64,000 bases of DNA from Pseudazoarcus sp963975885 (GTDB taxonomy: Bacteria > Pseudomonadota > Gammaproteobacteria > Burkholderiales > Rhodocyclaceae), in NCBI GenBank assembly GCA_963975885.1, contig CAXBIS010000016.1, positions 27,136 through 91,135 of the forward strand. Direction: 5' to 3'. The position numbers and the translations under genes were made by a program. Numbering within the stretch: the stretch's first letter is position 1; each line of letters opens with the position of its first letter. Below, piece by piece: positions 43,203 through 52,334 of the stretch. Under the pieces are notes generated by a model. The model saw only the letters and a program-made list of their open reading frames with translations, did not search any database and was not told the origin of the DNA.

Positions 43203-43526
43203 ATGATGAAGGGCGGAATCGCCGGGCTCATGAAGCAGGCCCAGCAGATGCAGGAAGACATGAAGAAGATGCAGGAGCAGCTCGCCAGCATCGAGGTCGA
43301 GGGCCAGTCCGGCGCCGGCATGGTCAAGGTCGTGATGACCTGCAAGCACGATGTGCGTCGCGTATCCATCGATGAGTCGGTGATGGACGACAAGGAAATG
43401 CTCGAGGACCTGGTTGCCGCCGCGGTCAACGACGCGGTGCGCCGCGTCGAGACGACCACGCAGGAGAAGATGTCCGGCATGACCGCCGGAATGAACCTGC
43501 CGCCGGGCATGAAGCTGCCGTTCTGA
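43203..43526 (+). CDS. ybaB: YbaB/EbfC nucleoid-associated protein
   Basis: 107 residues, MMKGGIAGLMKQAQQMQEDMKKMQEQLASIE helix followed by VEGQSGAGMVKVVMTCKHDVRRVSID, the typical EbfC fold. A DNA-binding dimer of unclear role, often linked to recR. Two consecutive ATGs (43203, 43206) both work as starts. Lies 28 bases after dnaX. Confidence 0.95.
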   Translation: MMKGGIAGLMKQAQQMQEDMKKMQEQLASIEVEGQSGAGMVKVVMTCKHDVRRVSIDESVMDDKEMLEDLVAAAVNDAVRRVETTTQEKMSGMTAGMNLPPGMKLPF

Positions 43527-43661
43527 TGCGCCGTCTGCGCCCGGGCATGGCAGGTAAGCGCAGCGCATCTGCAATGCGCCCTTGGTACGGGTGGTTGCGT
43601 CTGTCGTCAGGTGCGCGCCTGACGGCGCTTGCCTGACCTACGAGAGCCCTCGCGCCTGCCC

Positions 43662-44249
43662 ATGTCCCATCTCGACGTCTTGATCGAAGCGCTGCGTTGC
43701 CTGCCCGGTGTCGGTCCCAAGTCCGCGCAGCGCATGGCCTACCATCTGCTGCAGCGCGACCAGCCCGGCGCTGCGCGATTGTCGGCGGCCCTGTCCGAAG
43801 CGTTGGCGAATCTGCGTCACTGCGAGCGCTGCAACAACTTCACCGAACAGGCCGTATGCGAGCGCTGCGCCGACCCGCGTCACGATCGAAGCCTGCTGTG
43901 CGTGGTCGAGATGCCGGCTGATCTGTCGGTGATCGAGCAGACCCATGCCTATCCGGGCCTGTATTATGTGCTGATGGGGCGGCTGTCGCCGCTCGATGGC
44001 ATCGGGCCGCGCGAACTCGGGCTGGAGAAGCTGATCGCGCGCGCCCGTGATGACGAGGTGCGCGAGGTGATACTCGCCACCAACTTCACGAACGAGGGCG
44101 AAGCCACTGCCCACATGATTTCGGAATTGCTCGGCGCGCGTGGCGTTCGCGTCTCGCGCATCTCGCGTGGCGTGCCGGTCGGCGGTGAGCTTGAACACGT
44201 CGATGCGGGCACGGTGGCCCAGGCCCTGATCGACCGCAAGGCGATCTGA
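43662..44249 (+). CDS. recR: Recombination protein RecR
   Basis: 195 residues. Helix-hairpin-helix LRCLPGVGPKSAQRMAYHLL, zinc finger CERCNNFTEQAVCERCADPRHD (four Cys) and a Toprim domain from LLCVVEMPADLSVIEQT. Works with RecF/RecO to load RecA on gaps. ATG 43662 was chosen over an upstream TTG because the family normally starts a few residues before the hairpin. Confidence 0.96.
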   Translation: MSHLDVLIEALRCLPGVGPKSAQRMAYHLLQRDQPGAARLSAALSEALANLRHCERCNNFTEQAVCERCADPRHDRSLLCVVEMPADLSVIEQTHAYPGLYYVLMGRLSPLDGIGPRELGLEKLIARARDDEVREVILATNFTNEGEATAHMISELLGARGVRVSRISRGVPVGGELEHVDAGTVAQALIDRKAI

Positions 44250-44297
44250 ACGGTGCGCCCGATGGGGGTGGCGCAGTCCCTGGCACGCCTTCGGGCT

Positions 44298-44326
44298 TTT
44301 TAAGGGCTGCGGTTTTCCCCTATAAT
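44298..44326 (+). promoter_or_regulatory. Probable petABC promoter
   Basis: Consensus TATAAT at 44321-44326 with a weak -35 TTTTAA at 44298-44303 (17-base spacer), about 50 bases before the petA ATG. Confidence 0.6.
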
Positions 44327-44374
44327 GCGAAAGTTTTTTTGAACCGGAATCTAGCATTCCTTCTTGAAGAGGCC

Positions 44375-44965
44375 ATGAGCGTGGAAGAGAAGATGGACAA
44401 CAGTCGCCGCAACCTGCTGGTTGCGACGTCGGTGGTCGGGGGCGCCGGCGCGGTTGCGGCAGCGGTGCCGTTCGTCGCGAGCCTGACGCCGTCGGACCGT
44501 GCCAAGGCGGCCGGAGCTCCGGTCGAGGCCGACGTCAGCCAGCTTGCCCCCGGCGAGATGATGACGGTCGAGTGGCGAGGCAAGCCGGTGTGGATCCTGC
44601 GCCGCACGCCCGAGATGGTCGCGTCGCTGGAGAGCACCGACGAGAAGGTCAGCGATCCGGAATCGGAAAAGCCGATGCAGCCGCCGTACGCGCAGAACCG
44701 GCACCGCTCGATCAAGGAGGAGTTCCTCGTCACGGTCGGCATCTGTACGCACCTGGGCTGTTCGCCGACCGAGAAGTTCAAGATGGGTGCAGAGAGCGAC
44801 ATGGGTGCGGACTGGGCGGGCGGCTTCCTTTGCCCGTGCCACGGTTCGCTGTTCGATCTGGCCGGCCGCGTCTACGCGAGCATGCCCGCTCCGGACAACC
44901 TCGAAGTTCCTCCCCACATGTATCTGTCCGACACCACGATTCTCGTGGGCGAAGACGAGGCCTAA
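44375..44965 (+). CDS. petA: Ubiquinol-cytochrome c reductase, Rieske iron-sulfur subunit
   Basis: 196 residues. An N-terminal twin-arginine-like start (NSRRNLLVATSVVGGAGAVAAA) forms the membrane anchor; the [2Fe-2S] cluster ligands are in CTHLGC and CPCHGS. Passes electrons from quinol to cytochrome c1 in the bc1 complex. ATG 44375 follows GAAGAGG. First gene of petABC. Confidence 0.97.
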   Translation: MSVEEKMDNSRRNLLVATSVVGGAGAVAAAVPFVASLTPSDRAKAAGAPVEADVSQLAPGEMMTVEWRGKPVWILRRTPEMVASLESTDEKVSDPESEKPMQPPYAQNRHRSIKEEFLVTVGICTHLGCSPTEKFKMGAESDMGADWAGGFLCPCHGSLFDLAGRVYASMPAPDNLEVPPHMYLSDTTILVGEDEA

Positions 44966-44968
44966 GCA

Positions 44969-46237
44969 ATGACGACGAAACCCCAGGCTCTGCTGAACTG
45001 GATCGACGAGCGTTTTCCGCTGACGTCGACCTACAAGGCGCACCTGTCCGAGTACTACGCGCCGAAGAACTTCAACTTCTGGTACTTCTTCGGTTCGCTC
45101 GCGCTGCTCGTGCTGGTGATCCAGATCGTGACCGGCATCTTTCTGGTCATGCACTACAAGCCGGATGCATCGCTCAACGCGGCCGGCATTCCGGTGGCCT
45201 TTGCCAGCGTCGAATACATCATGCGCGAAGTGCCGGGCGGCTGGCTGATCCGCTACATGCACTCGACCGGCGCCTCTGCGTTCTTCGTCGTGGTGTATCT
45301 GCACATGTTCCGCGCGATGATCTACGGCTCCTACCGCAAGCCTCGCGAACTGCTGTGGATCTTCGGCGTGCTGATCTTCCTGTGCCTGATGGCCGAGGCC
45401 TTCATGGGCTATCTGTTGCCATGGGGGCAGATGTCGTTCTGGGGCGCGCAGGTCATCATCAACCTGTTCTCGGCGATCCCGATCATCGGACCGGACCTGT
45501 CGACGGTGATCCGCGGCGACTTCGTCATCGGCGACGCGACCCTCAACCGCTTCTTCGCGCTGCACGTCATTGCCGTGCCGCTGGTGCTGATCGGCCTGGT
45601 CGCCGCGCACATCATCGCGCTGCACGAAGTCGGCTCGAACAACCCGGACGGGGTCGAGATCAAGAAGAAGAAGGACGCCAACGGCATCCCGCTCGACGGC
45701 ATTCCGTTCCACCCGTACTACACGGTCAAGGACATCGTCGGCGTCGGCGTGTTCCTGTTCTTCTTCTCGTTCGTCCTGTTCTTCTTCCCGGAAGGCGGTG
45801 GCTACTTCCTCGAGTACAACAACTTCATCCCGTCGGATCCGCTGAAGACGCCGGATCACATCGCGCCGGTGTGGTATTTCACGCCGTTCTACTCGGTGCT
45901 GCGTGCGGTTACCTTCCCGCTGTTCGGGCTCGATGCCAAGTTCTGGGGTGTGGTCGCCATGGGCGCATCGGTGGTCATCATCGCCTTCCTGCCGTGGCTC
46001 GACCGCAGCCCGGCGAAGTCGATCCGCTACCGCGGCCCGATCTACAAGAGCGCGCTGGCGATCTTCATCGTTTCCTTCTTCATCCTCGGCTACCTGGGTG
46101 TGCTCGCCCCGACGCCGGGTCGCACGCTGGCCGCGCAGATCTGCTCGGTGCTGTACTTCGCGTTCTTCCTGCTGATGCCGTGGTACTCGAAGATCGACAA
46201 GTGCAAACCGGAACCGGAAAGGGTGACCTTCAAATGA
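44969..46237 (+). CDS. petB: Cytochrome b of the bc1 complex
   Basis: 422 residues with eight or more membrane helices. Haem-ligand His residues lie in MHYKPDASLN-flanking helix B (RYMHSTGASAFFVVVYLHMFR) and helix D (FFALHVIAVPLVLIGLVAAHI). The Qo-site PEWY-like motif appears as PVWYFTPFY, which is the variant seen in many proteobacteria. Starts three bases after petA and overlaps petC by four bases. Confidence 0.97.
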   Translation: MTTKPQALLNWIDERFPLTSTYKAHLSEYYAPKNFNFWYFFGSLALLVLVIQIVTGIFLVMHYKPDASLNAAGIPVAFASVEYIMREVPGGWLIRYMHSTGASAFFVVVYLHMFRAMIYGSYRKPRELLWIFGVLIFLCLMAEAFMGYLLPWGQMSFWGAQVIINLFSAIPIIGPDLSTVIRGDFVIGDATLNRFFALHVIAVPLVLIGLVAAHIIALHEVGSNNPDGVEIKKKKDANGIPLDGIPFHPYYTVKDIVGVGVFLFFFSFVLFFFPEGGGYFLEYNNFIPSDPLKTPDHIAPVWYFTPFYSVLRAVTFPLFGLDAKFWGVVAMGASVVIIAFLPWLDRSPAKSIRYRGPIYKSALAIFIVSFFILGYLGVLAPTPGRTLAAQICSVLYFAFFLLMPWYSKIDKCKPEPERVTFK

Positions 46238-46962
46238 GACTCCGCATGTTCAAGACCCTCAAGCGGCTGATGCTGGCCGCGATCGTCGCCCCGGCGATGG
46301 CCGTCGCCGCTCCGGCTTCGGTGGACCTCGATCGCGCGCCGGTCAGCATGGACCCGGCTACGCTGCAGCACGGCGCCAAGCTGTTCGTGAACTACTGTCT
46401 GAACTGCCACTCGGCGAGCTTCGTGCGCTACAACAAGTTCACCGAGTTCGGCCTGACAGAGGACCAGATCCGCGACAACCTGATGTTTGCGGGCGAACGT
46501 GTCGGCGACCTGATGACGATCGCCATGCGTCCCAAGGAGTCGAAGGAATGGTTCGGGGCCACCCCGCCGGATCTGTCGCTGGTCGCGCGTCAGCGCAACT
46601 CGACCAACGGGTCGGGTGCAGACTGGTTGTACACCTACCTGCGCCAGTTCTATCGTGACCCGGCACGTCCCAACGGCTGGAACAACGTGGTGTTCGAGAA
46701 CGTCGGCATGCCGCACGTGCTGTGGGAGCTCCAGGGCGAGCAGGTCATGGTCGACGGCAAGCTGGTCCTCGACAAGCCGGGCCGCATGGATGCCGCCGAG
46801 TATGATCGCGCGGTCGCCGACCTGGTGTCGTTCATGGTGTGGATGGGTGAGCCCGGCGCCGAGAAGCGCGAAACCATTGGCGTGTTCGTGCTGATCTTCC
46901 TGATCGTGTTTACCGGCATCGGCTACGCACTGAAAAAGAACTACTGGAAAGACATCCACTGA
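46234..46962 (+). CDS. petC: Cytochrome c1
   Basis: 242 residues: signal peptide (to about residue 25), haem c site CLNCHSASFVRY, axial Met region (MTIAMRPKESKEWFGATPPDLSL) and a C-terminal membrane helix (FVLIFLIVFTGIGYALKKNYWKDIH). ATG overlaps the petB stop (ATGA). Confidence 0.97.
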   Translation: MRLRMFKTLKRLMLAAIVAPAMAVAAPASVDLDRAPVSMDPATLQHGAKLFVNYCLNCHSASFVRYNKFTEFGLTEDQIRDNLMFAGERVGDLMTIAMRPKESKEWFGATPPDLSLVARQRNSTNGSGADWLYTYLRQFYRDPARPNGWNNVVFENVGMPHVLWELQGEQVMVDGKLVLDKPGRMDAAEYDRAVADLVSFMVWMGEPGAEKRETIGVFVLIFLIVFTGIGYALKKNYWKDIH

Positions 46963-47007
46963 TCGTTCCGCTGTGCCGCCCTGCGCGGCGCCTGCGGGCT
47001 GATTGAA

Positions 47008-47043
47008 CGCACCACGCGAGCCCCGCGTGGTGCGCTTTGTTTT
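47008..47043 (+). terminator. Terminator of petABC
   Basis: Stem CGCACCACGCG / CGCGTGGTGCG (11 bp, 5-base loop) followed by CTTTGTTTT, 45 bases after petC. Confidence 0.8.
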
Positions 47044-47065
47044 CCGAATCTGGAGTTTTACGGAC

Positions 47066-47662
47066 ATGATGACCCTGTATTCCGGCACGACGGACCCGTT
47101 CAGTCACCGCTGCCGGATCGTGCTCTACGAGAAGGGGATGGACTTCGAGGTAATCGACGTCGATCTCTACAACAAGCCCGAAGACATCGCGGTGATCAAC
47201 CCGTACAACCGCGTGCCGGTGCTCGTCGACCGCGACCTGATCCTGTACGAGCCGAACATCATCAACGAGTACATCGACGAGCGCTTTCCGCATCCGCAAC
47301 TGATGCCGCCCGACCCGATACTGCGTGCCCGTGCGCGTCAGTTGCTGCATCACTTCGAGCAGGAGCTGTTCGCCCACATCGAGGCCCTCGAGAAAGGCCA
47401 GAAGGCCGCCGAGAAGGCACGTGCCGCGGTGCGTGACGAGCTGGTCCAGTTCGCGCCGGCGTTCACCAAGCAGAAGTTCATGCTCGGCGACGACTTCTCC
47501 ATGCTGGATGTAGCGATCGCGCCGCTGCTGTGGCGTCTCGAGCATTACGGCATCGAATTGCCCAAGACCGCGGCCGGCATCATGAAGTATGCCGAGCGCA
47601 TCTTCAGCCGCCAGGGCTTCATCGACGCGCTCACGCCCTCCGAGAAGGTGATGCGCCGCTGA
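47066..47662 (+). CDS. sspA: Stringent starvation protein A
   Basis: 198 residues with a glutathione-S-transferase fold: thioredoxin-like start LYSGTTDPFSHRCRIVLYEKGMDF, VPVLVDRDLILYEPNIINEYIDERFPHP, and GDDFSMLDVAIAPLLWRL. SspA binds RNA polymerase and does not act as a GST. Placement after petABC and before sspB is the usual one. Confidence 0.96.
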   Translation: MMTLYSGTTDPFSHRCRIVLYEKGMDFEVIDVDLYNKPEDIAVINPYNRVPVLVDRDLILYEPNIINEYIDERFPHPQLMPPDPILRARARQLLHHFEQELFAHIEALEKGQKAAEKARAAVRDELVQFAPAFTKQKFMLGDDFSMLDVAIAPLLWRLEHYGIELPKTAAGIMKYAERIFSRQGFIDALTPSEKVMRR

Positions 47663-47670
47663 TTAGGAGA

Positions 47671-47694
47671 GCGCGGCGACGAATGTCGCCGCGC
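47671..47694 (+). other. Hairpin between sspA and sspB
   Basis: Perfect 10-bp stem GCGCGGCGAC / GTCGCCGCGC with a GAAT loop, eight bases after the sspA stop and seven bases before the sspB ATG. No T-run. It may trim or limit sspB expression. Confidence 0.5.
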
Positions 47695-47701
47695 GAGCTG
47701 C

Positions 47702-48181
47702 ATGAAATCCTCAACGCTTTCCACGCGGCCTTATCTGGTCCGCGCGATCAATGAGTGGTGTCTCGACGAGGGTCTTACGCCCTATATCGTCGTGCAGGTC
47801 AATGGCGACGTCATGGTCCCGTCCGGCTACGCCCGTGACGGCCAGATCGTGCTCAACCTCGATCCGGACGCTACCCAACGGCTGTCCATCGACAACGACG
47901 GCATCGGCTTCCAGGCGCGATTCGGCGGGGTTGCCCAGGATATCTGGATTCCCTATCCCAATCTGCTCGCGATCTATGCGCGAGAAAACGGCAGGGGTCT
48001 GGCCTTCACGCAGGGCGTGGCCTTCGAGCTCAACCCCGAAACCGACGACGAGAGCGCAGACGAGGAAGGCGCGCCGGATGAGGCGTCGGTCGGGGCCGAT
48101 GCGGGCGAAGACGATGCGTCACCGCCCGACGACGAACCGCCCAAGGGCGGTCGTGGCGGCCATCTGAAGGTCATCAAGTAA
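47702..48181 (+). CDS. sspB: ClpXP adaptor SspB
   Basis: 159 residues. The N-terminal substrate-binding domain starts STRPYLVRAINEWCLDEGLTPYIVV; an acidic linker (about residues 115-148) leads to the ClpX-docking tail GGRGGHLKVIK. Delivers ssrA-tagged proteins to ClpXP. Short gap after sspA suggests one transcript. Confidence 0.95.
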   Translation: MKSSTLSTRPYLVRAINEWCLDEGLTPYIVVQVNGDVMVPSGYARDGQIVLNLDPDATQRLSIDNDGIGFQARFGGVAQDIWIPYPNLLAIYARENGRGLAFTQGVAFELNPETDDESADEEGAPDEASVGADAGEDDASPPDDEPPKGGRGGHLKVIK

Positions 48182-48225
48182 ATCGGGAGTGGGCGGGCAA
48201 GGCTCCACGCGGCCCGCCATTCGCG

Positions 48226-48792
48226 TCACAATCCCCGCAGGCTCCAGCTGCCGTCGCCGCGCGGGCATCCCACGCCGCGTGCGCTCTCGTGGCGCTCGCC
48301 TTCGATGTCGAGCGAGAACACGCGGCATTGCTCGCGGTCACGGTGGGGCCCGAGCGGCGTGAGCGTGTAGCGCAAGCCTCCCGGGGCGTCCCAGCGAACC
48401 GGCTGATGGTCGCGTGCCAGTTCCAGCCCGTGCGCGATGCATGCCTCGTCGGCGCGGTCCATGCGTCGCCCGATCTCGGCACCGACGATGGCGCCGATCA
48501 CCGTGCCGGCGAGAATCGCGATGCGTCGACCGTCGCCGTCCCCCACCTGACTGCCGACGATGCCGCCGAGCGCACCACCCAGCACGGCGGCCACGCCGCT
48601 CCGGTCACAACGCCCGTCGACAATGCCCCAGTCGCGTTCCCAGCGGTGACCGGTGTAGCCGGCATAGGCCGGGTCGTTCTTGGCGCGCCAGCCATGGGCC
48701 GGCGCGTGCGGTGGCGGGGCGGCGAAGGTGGTGGCCATGAGGCAGGCGAGCGCACCGCCGACGACCAGATTGCGCAGTGCTCGAGACTTCAT
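48226..48792 (-). CDS. Glycine-zipper outer-membrane-type protein
   Basis: 188 residues with a signal peptide (to about residue 25, TTFAAPP). Residues about 68-110 form a glycine zipper (VLGGALGGIVGSQVGDGDGRRIAILAGTVIGAIVGAEIGRRM). The C-terminal half includes a surface-antigen-like segment (RYTLTPLGPHRDREQCRVF). Probably an envelope protein of the glycine-zipper 2TM type; no specific function known. Confidence 0.75.
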   Translation of the reverse strand: MKSRALRNLVVGGALACLMATTFAAPPPHAPAHGWRAKNDPAYAGYTGHRWERDWGIVDGRCDRSGVAAVLGGALGGIVGSQVGDGDGRRIAILAGTVIGAIVGAEIGRRMDRADEACIAHGLELARDHQPVRWDAPGGLRYTLTPLGPHRDREQCRVFSLDIEGERHESARGVGCPRGDGSWSLRGL

Positions 48793-48873
48793 CGCTTGCT
48801 CCTGATGGCAGACACACTCGCCAATCTAGCAGTTGTGCCGCACGTTGCAGGCACGCGATTGCAAGCCCATGCT

Positions 48874-50136
48874 TCAGCGCGTGTCGCCGCGCAGCGGAAA
48901 CGCCGGTACGGGCGAGGGGCGCCCCGCCATCAATGCCGCGACGATGTCGGCCGAACCGCAGGACAGGGTCCAGCCCAGCGAGCCGTGTCCGGTGTTGAAC
49001 CACAGGCCTTCGATGCGTCCGCGTCCGATCACCGGTACGTAGGACGGCGTGCATGGGCGCAGGCCGGCCCAGGGCTCGGCCTGTGCGGTATCGCAGGCGC
49101 CGGGGAAGAGGTCATCGATCCAGGCCGTCAGTGGCGCGGTGCGCGACGCATCGGGGCTGACGTCGAAGCCGCAGATTTCGGCCGTGCCGGCCACGCGCAG
49201 CGTCTCGCCCAGGCGCGAGGCGACCAGTCGGCGTGACTCGTCGGTGAGGCTCACGCTGGGCGCGCGAGTGGCGTCGATCACCGGTGCGGTGACCGAATAG
49301 CCCTTGACCGGATAGATCGGCAGGCGCTCGCCCAGCGGCGCCACCAGTGCCGGCCCGAAACTGCCCAGGCACACCACGACCGCGTCGGCCGCGATCAGGC
49401 GATCGCCGGCGTCGCCGCGTACGCGTGCGCCGCGAACGTGTCCCCCGTCGGTCTCGATGGCCTCGACGGTGGTGTCGTAGTGAAAGCGCGCTCCGCGCGC
49501 GACCGCCAGTGCCGCCAGTGCGCTCGTGAACAGGCGCGCGTTGCCCGATTCGTCGTCCGGCGCGTAAAGGCCCCCGGCCAGACGCGGCGCGATCGTGGCC
49601 AGCGCCGGGTCGATGGCCACGCACTGCTGCGGCGTGACGATTTCGGCGCGGATGCCGTGTTCGGCCAGCAAGTCAAGGCGCGCGCGCGCTTCGGCCACTT
49701 CGCGTGAGGTGTATTGCAGGTGCAGGATGCCGCGCGTGCGCGCCTCGTATTCGATGCCTGTGGCTTCTCGCAGCGCGCGCAGGCGATCTCCGCTATGTAC
49801 GGCCAGCGCCGCGATGGCGTGCGCGTTGCGGTGGTGGCGTCTTGGCAGGCACTCACGCAGGAAGGCCGCCAGCCAGCGCCAGCGTGCCGGGTCCAGCCCG
49901 ACGCGCAAGCGCAGCGGCGCTTCCGCGCGGCCGATGGAGCGCAGCGCGATCATCGGCGCGGCCGGGCTGGACCACGGCTCGGGGTGACTGATCGAAATCT
50001 GCCCGCCGTTGGCGAAGCTGGTCTCGAGCGCGGCATCGGGCTGCCGATCGACTACATCGACCTCGAATCCGGCCTGCAACAGGGACCAGGCGGTGGTGAC
50101 GCCGGTGACGCCCGCACCAAGAACCAATACATGCAT
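48874..50136 (-). CDS. dadA: D-amino acid dehydrogenase
   Basis: 420 residues with FAD-binding VLVLGAGVTGVTTAWSLLQAGF at the N-terminus, TSFANGGQISISHPEPWSSP and C-terminal GHGSLGWTLSCGSADIVAALM. Oxidises D-amino acids (D-alanine and others) to keto acids, passing electrons to the respiratory chain. No alanine racemase gene is adjacent. Divergent from fbp. Confidence 0.93.
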   Translation of the reverse strand: MHVLVLGAGVTGVTTAWSLLQAGFEVDVVDRQPDAALETSFANGGQISISHPEPWSSPAAPMIALRSIGRAEAPLRLRVGLDPARWRWLAAFLRECLPRRHHRNAHAIAALAVHSGDRLRALREATGIEYEARTRGILHLQYTSREVAEARARLDLLAEHGIRAEIVTPQQCVAIDPALATIAPRLAGGLYAPDDESGNARLFTSALAALAVARGARFHYDTTVEAIETDGGHVRGARVRGDAGDRLIAADAVVVCLGSFGPALVAPLGERLPIYPVKGYSVTAPVIDATRAPSVSLTDESRRLVASRLGETLRVAGTAEICGFDVSPDASRTAPLTAWIDDLFPGACDTAQAEPWAGLRPCTPSYVPVIGRGRIEGLWFNTGHGSLGWTLSCGSADIVAALMAGRPSPVPAFPLRGDTR

Positions 50137-50297
50137 GTGACTGATGGAAAAGGAAATGTCCGCGCTCCGGGCGGCTCACGTACGGTGCGCATGCGGCACG
50201 AGGCGGCGCGCAGCACTGGTGAGCGAGCCGCTCAGGGTCGATAATTCTATCCTGTTCAAACCCGCCCCGCCTCGCCGGGACCAGCATGGAGCCTCAC

Positions 50298-51299
50298 ATG
50301 GCACGCGTCACCCTCACCCAGCACCTGATCGAACAACAGCGCGCCGGCCGCATCAATGCCGATCTGCGGCTGCTGATCGAAGTCGTCGCACGGGCGGTCA
50401 AGGCCATCAGCGTGACCATCTCCAAGGGTGCGCTGGCGGACGTGCTTGGCAACGCCGGCAGCGACAACGTGCAGGGCGAGGCGCAGAAGAAGCTCGACAT
50501 CGTCGCCAACGAGATCCTGCTGCAGGCCAACGAGTGGGGCGGGCACCTGGCGGCGATGGCCTCAGAGGAAGTCGAGGATGTGCACCAGATCCCGTTCGAC
50601 TACCCCAAGGGCGGCTATCTGCTGCTGTTCGACCCGCTCGATGGGTCGTCCAACATCGACGTCAACATCTCGGTCGGCACGATCTTCTCGGTGCTCAAGA
50701 ACGCGCCGGGCGAGGGCGAACCCAACGAAGCCGCCTTCCTGCAGCCGGGACGCGATCAGGTCGCCGCCGGCTACGCGCTGTACGGCCCGTCGACGATGCT
50801 GGTGCTGACCATCGGCCACGGCGTGCACGGATTCACGCTGGACCGCGAGATGGGCAGCTTCGTCTACACCCATCCGTTCATGTCGGTGCCGCACGAGACC
50901 TCCGAGTACGCCATCAACGCGTCGAACTACCGCCACTGGGAACCCCCGGTCAAGCGCTACATCGACGAGCTGGTGCAGGGCAAGGACGGGCCGCGCGGCC
51001 GCGACTTCAACCTGCGCTGGGTGGCTTCGATGGTGGCCGACGTGCACCGCATCCTCACGCGTGGCGGCGTGTTCATGTACCCGGTCGACGCCAAGTGCCG
51101 CGACAAGGGCGGGCGTCTGCGCCTGATGTACGAGGCCAGCCCGATGGCGATGCTCATCGAGCAGGCCGGCGGGGCGGCCAGTACCGGGCGCGAACGCATC
51201 CTCGACGTCATCCCGCAGAAGCTTCACCAGCGCGTGCCGGTCGTCCTGGGTTCGGCCGCCGAGGTCGAACGCGTCGAGGATTACTCCCGCCAGGGCTGA
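50298..51299 (+). CDS. fbp: Class I fructose-1,6-bisphosphatase
   Basis: 333 residues. Hydrolyses fructose 1,6-bisphosphate for gluconeogenesis. Metal-site residues in EEVEDVHQIP region and FDPLDGSSNIDVNISVGTIF, with GGVFMYPVDAK and LRLMYEASPMAMLIEQAGG. ATG 50298 was preferred to 50286 because GGAG of the earlier codons forms a ribosome site seven bases before it. Confidence 0.96.
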   Translation: MARVTLTQHLIEQQRAGRINADLRLLIEVVARAVKAISVTISKGALADVLGNAGSDNVQGEAQKKLDIVANEILLQANEWGGHLAAMASEEVEDVHQIPFDYPKGGYLLLFDPLDGSSNIDVNISVGTIFSVLKNAPGEGEPNEAAFLQPGRDQVAAGYALYGPSTMLVLTIGHGVHGFTLDREMGSFVYTHPFMSVPHETSEYAINASNYRHWEPPVKRYIDELVQGKDGPRGRDFNLRWVASMVADVHRILTRGGVFMYPVDAKCRDKGGRLRLMYEASPMAMLIEQAGGAASTGRERILDVIPQKLHQRVPVVLGSAAEVERVEDYSRQG

Positions 51300-51326
51300 G
51301 CGCGGCCCGGGCGGCAGGAGGAGCTT

Positions 51327-52296
51327 TTGCCCGAACGAAGCGCCCGATTCCTCTGTGCAGAGCCCGCTCGCAGCGGCACCCGCGCCGCGCTCGATGCCGC
51401 GTGCCGGAGGCCCGAGACCGAGTGTGTCTCGGCGCTGCTGGCCGAGTGGAGGCCGGACGCGGCCGAGGCGGCGCGCACCGCCCAACTCGCTCGGCTTCGG
51501 ACTGACCTTCGGCGTGCATAGTCGCATCGGGACGAGTGTCGCGCGCTTCGCCGCGCTCGCGCGCGTCGGCAACGTCTACGTCAACCGCAACATCGTCGGC
51601 GCCGTGGTGGGGGTGCAGCCCTTCGGCGGGCACGGGCGTTCCGGTACCGGACCCAAGGCCGGCGGGCCATTGTACGTGCCGCGCCTGGCGCGCGGCGCCG
51701 GCTCGCCACCGCTCGATTTCGCGCGTTCGCCACGGCCCTCGGAGGCATTCGCCGACCTCTTCGACTGGCTCGAGTCCGCATCCGATTCCTTGCCGGCCGA
51801 AGCGCGCCGCGAACTGCTCGCGGCCGGCCGGACCTATGCCGCCGAAACCCTGCTCGGGGGCGAGCTGGCGCTGCCGGGGCCGACCGGCGAGGACAACCGG
51901 CTTCACTTCATTCCTGTCGGCACCGTATTGTGCGTGGCCGGTCACGCGGACGCGTTGCTGCACCAGATGCTGGCGGCCTTCGCCGGCGGCAACCAGGTGC
52001 GCGTTGCGCGCGACGCGATGTCCGCGCGGCTGCTCGCATCGCTGCCGGCAACGGCGGCGCGCTGCGTCACGCACGGTGACGACGCGCGCACGTGCGCGGC
52101 GGTGTTGCTCGACGGCCCGGACGCGCTCGCGCGCCAGTGGCTCAAGCGGCTGGCGACGCTCGATCCCGCGCCCGAACTGCTGCGCCAGCGGCCGCGCTAT
52201 GCGCTCGCGCGACTGGTGCGCGAACGCTGCGTCAGCATCAACACTGCTGCGGCCGGCGGCAATGCGGCGCTGTTCGCCCTCGGCGGTGGCGCCTGA
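51327..52296 (+). pseudogene. putA: putA remnant with large internal deletion
   Basis: PutA is a proline dehydrogenase/glutamate-semialdehyde dehydrogenase of about 1200 residues. Here only its two ends remain. From TTG 51327, after GGAGGAG, one frame reads LPERSARFL...ACRRPETECVSALLAEWRPDAAEAA, like a PutA N-terminus. Near 51485 similarity shifts frame to LGFGLTFGVHSRI and continues with RVGNVYVNRNIVGAVVGVQPFGG, SGTGPKAGGPLY to the natural C-terminus at 52296. Roughly 2.5-3 kb including both active sites appears missing. The C-terminal part stays open over about 270 codons, suggesting a recent event. Confidence 0.85.
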
Positions 52297-52334
52297 TGCG
52301 CCAGTGCGCATCAGGCGCCGGTAGAATGTGGGCC

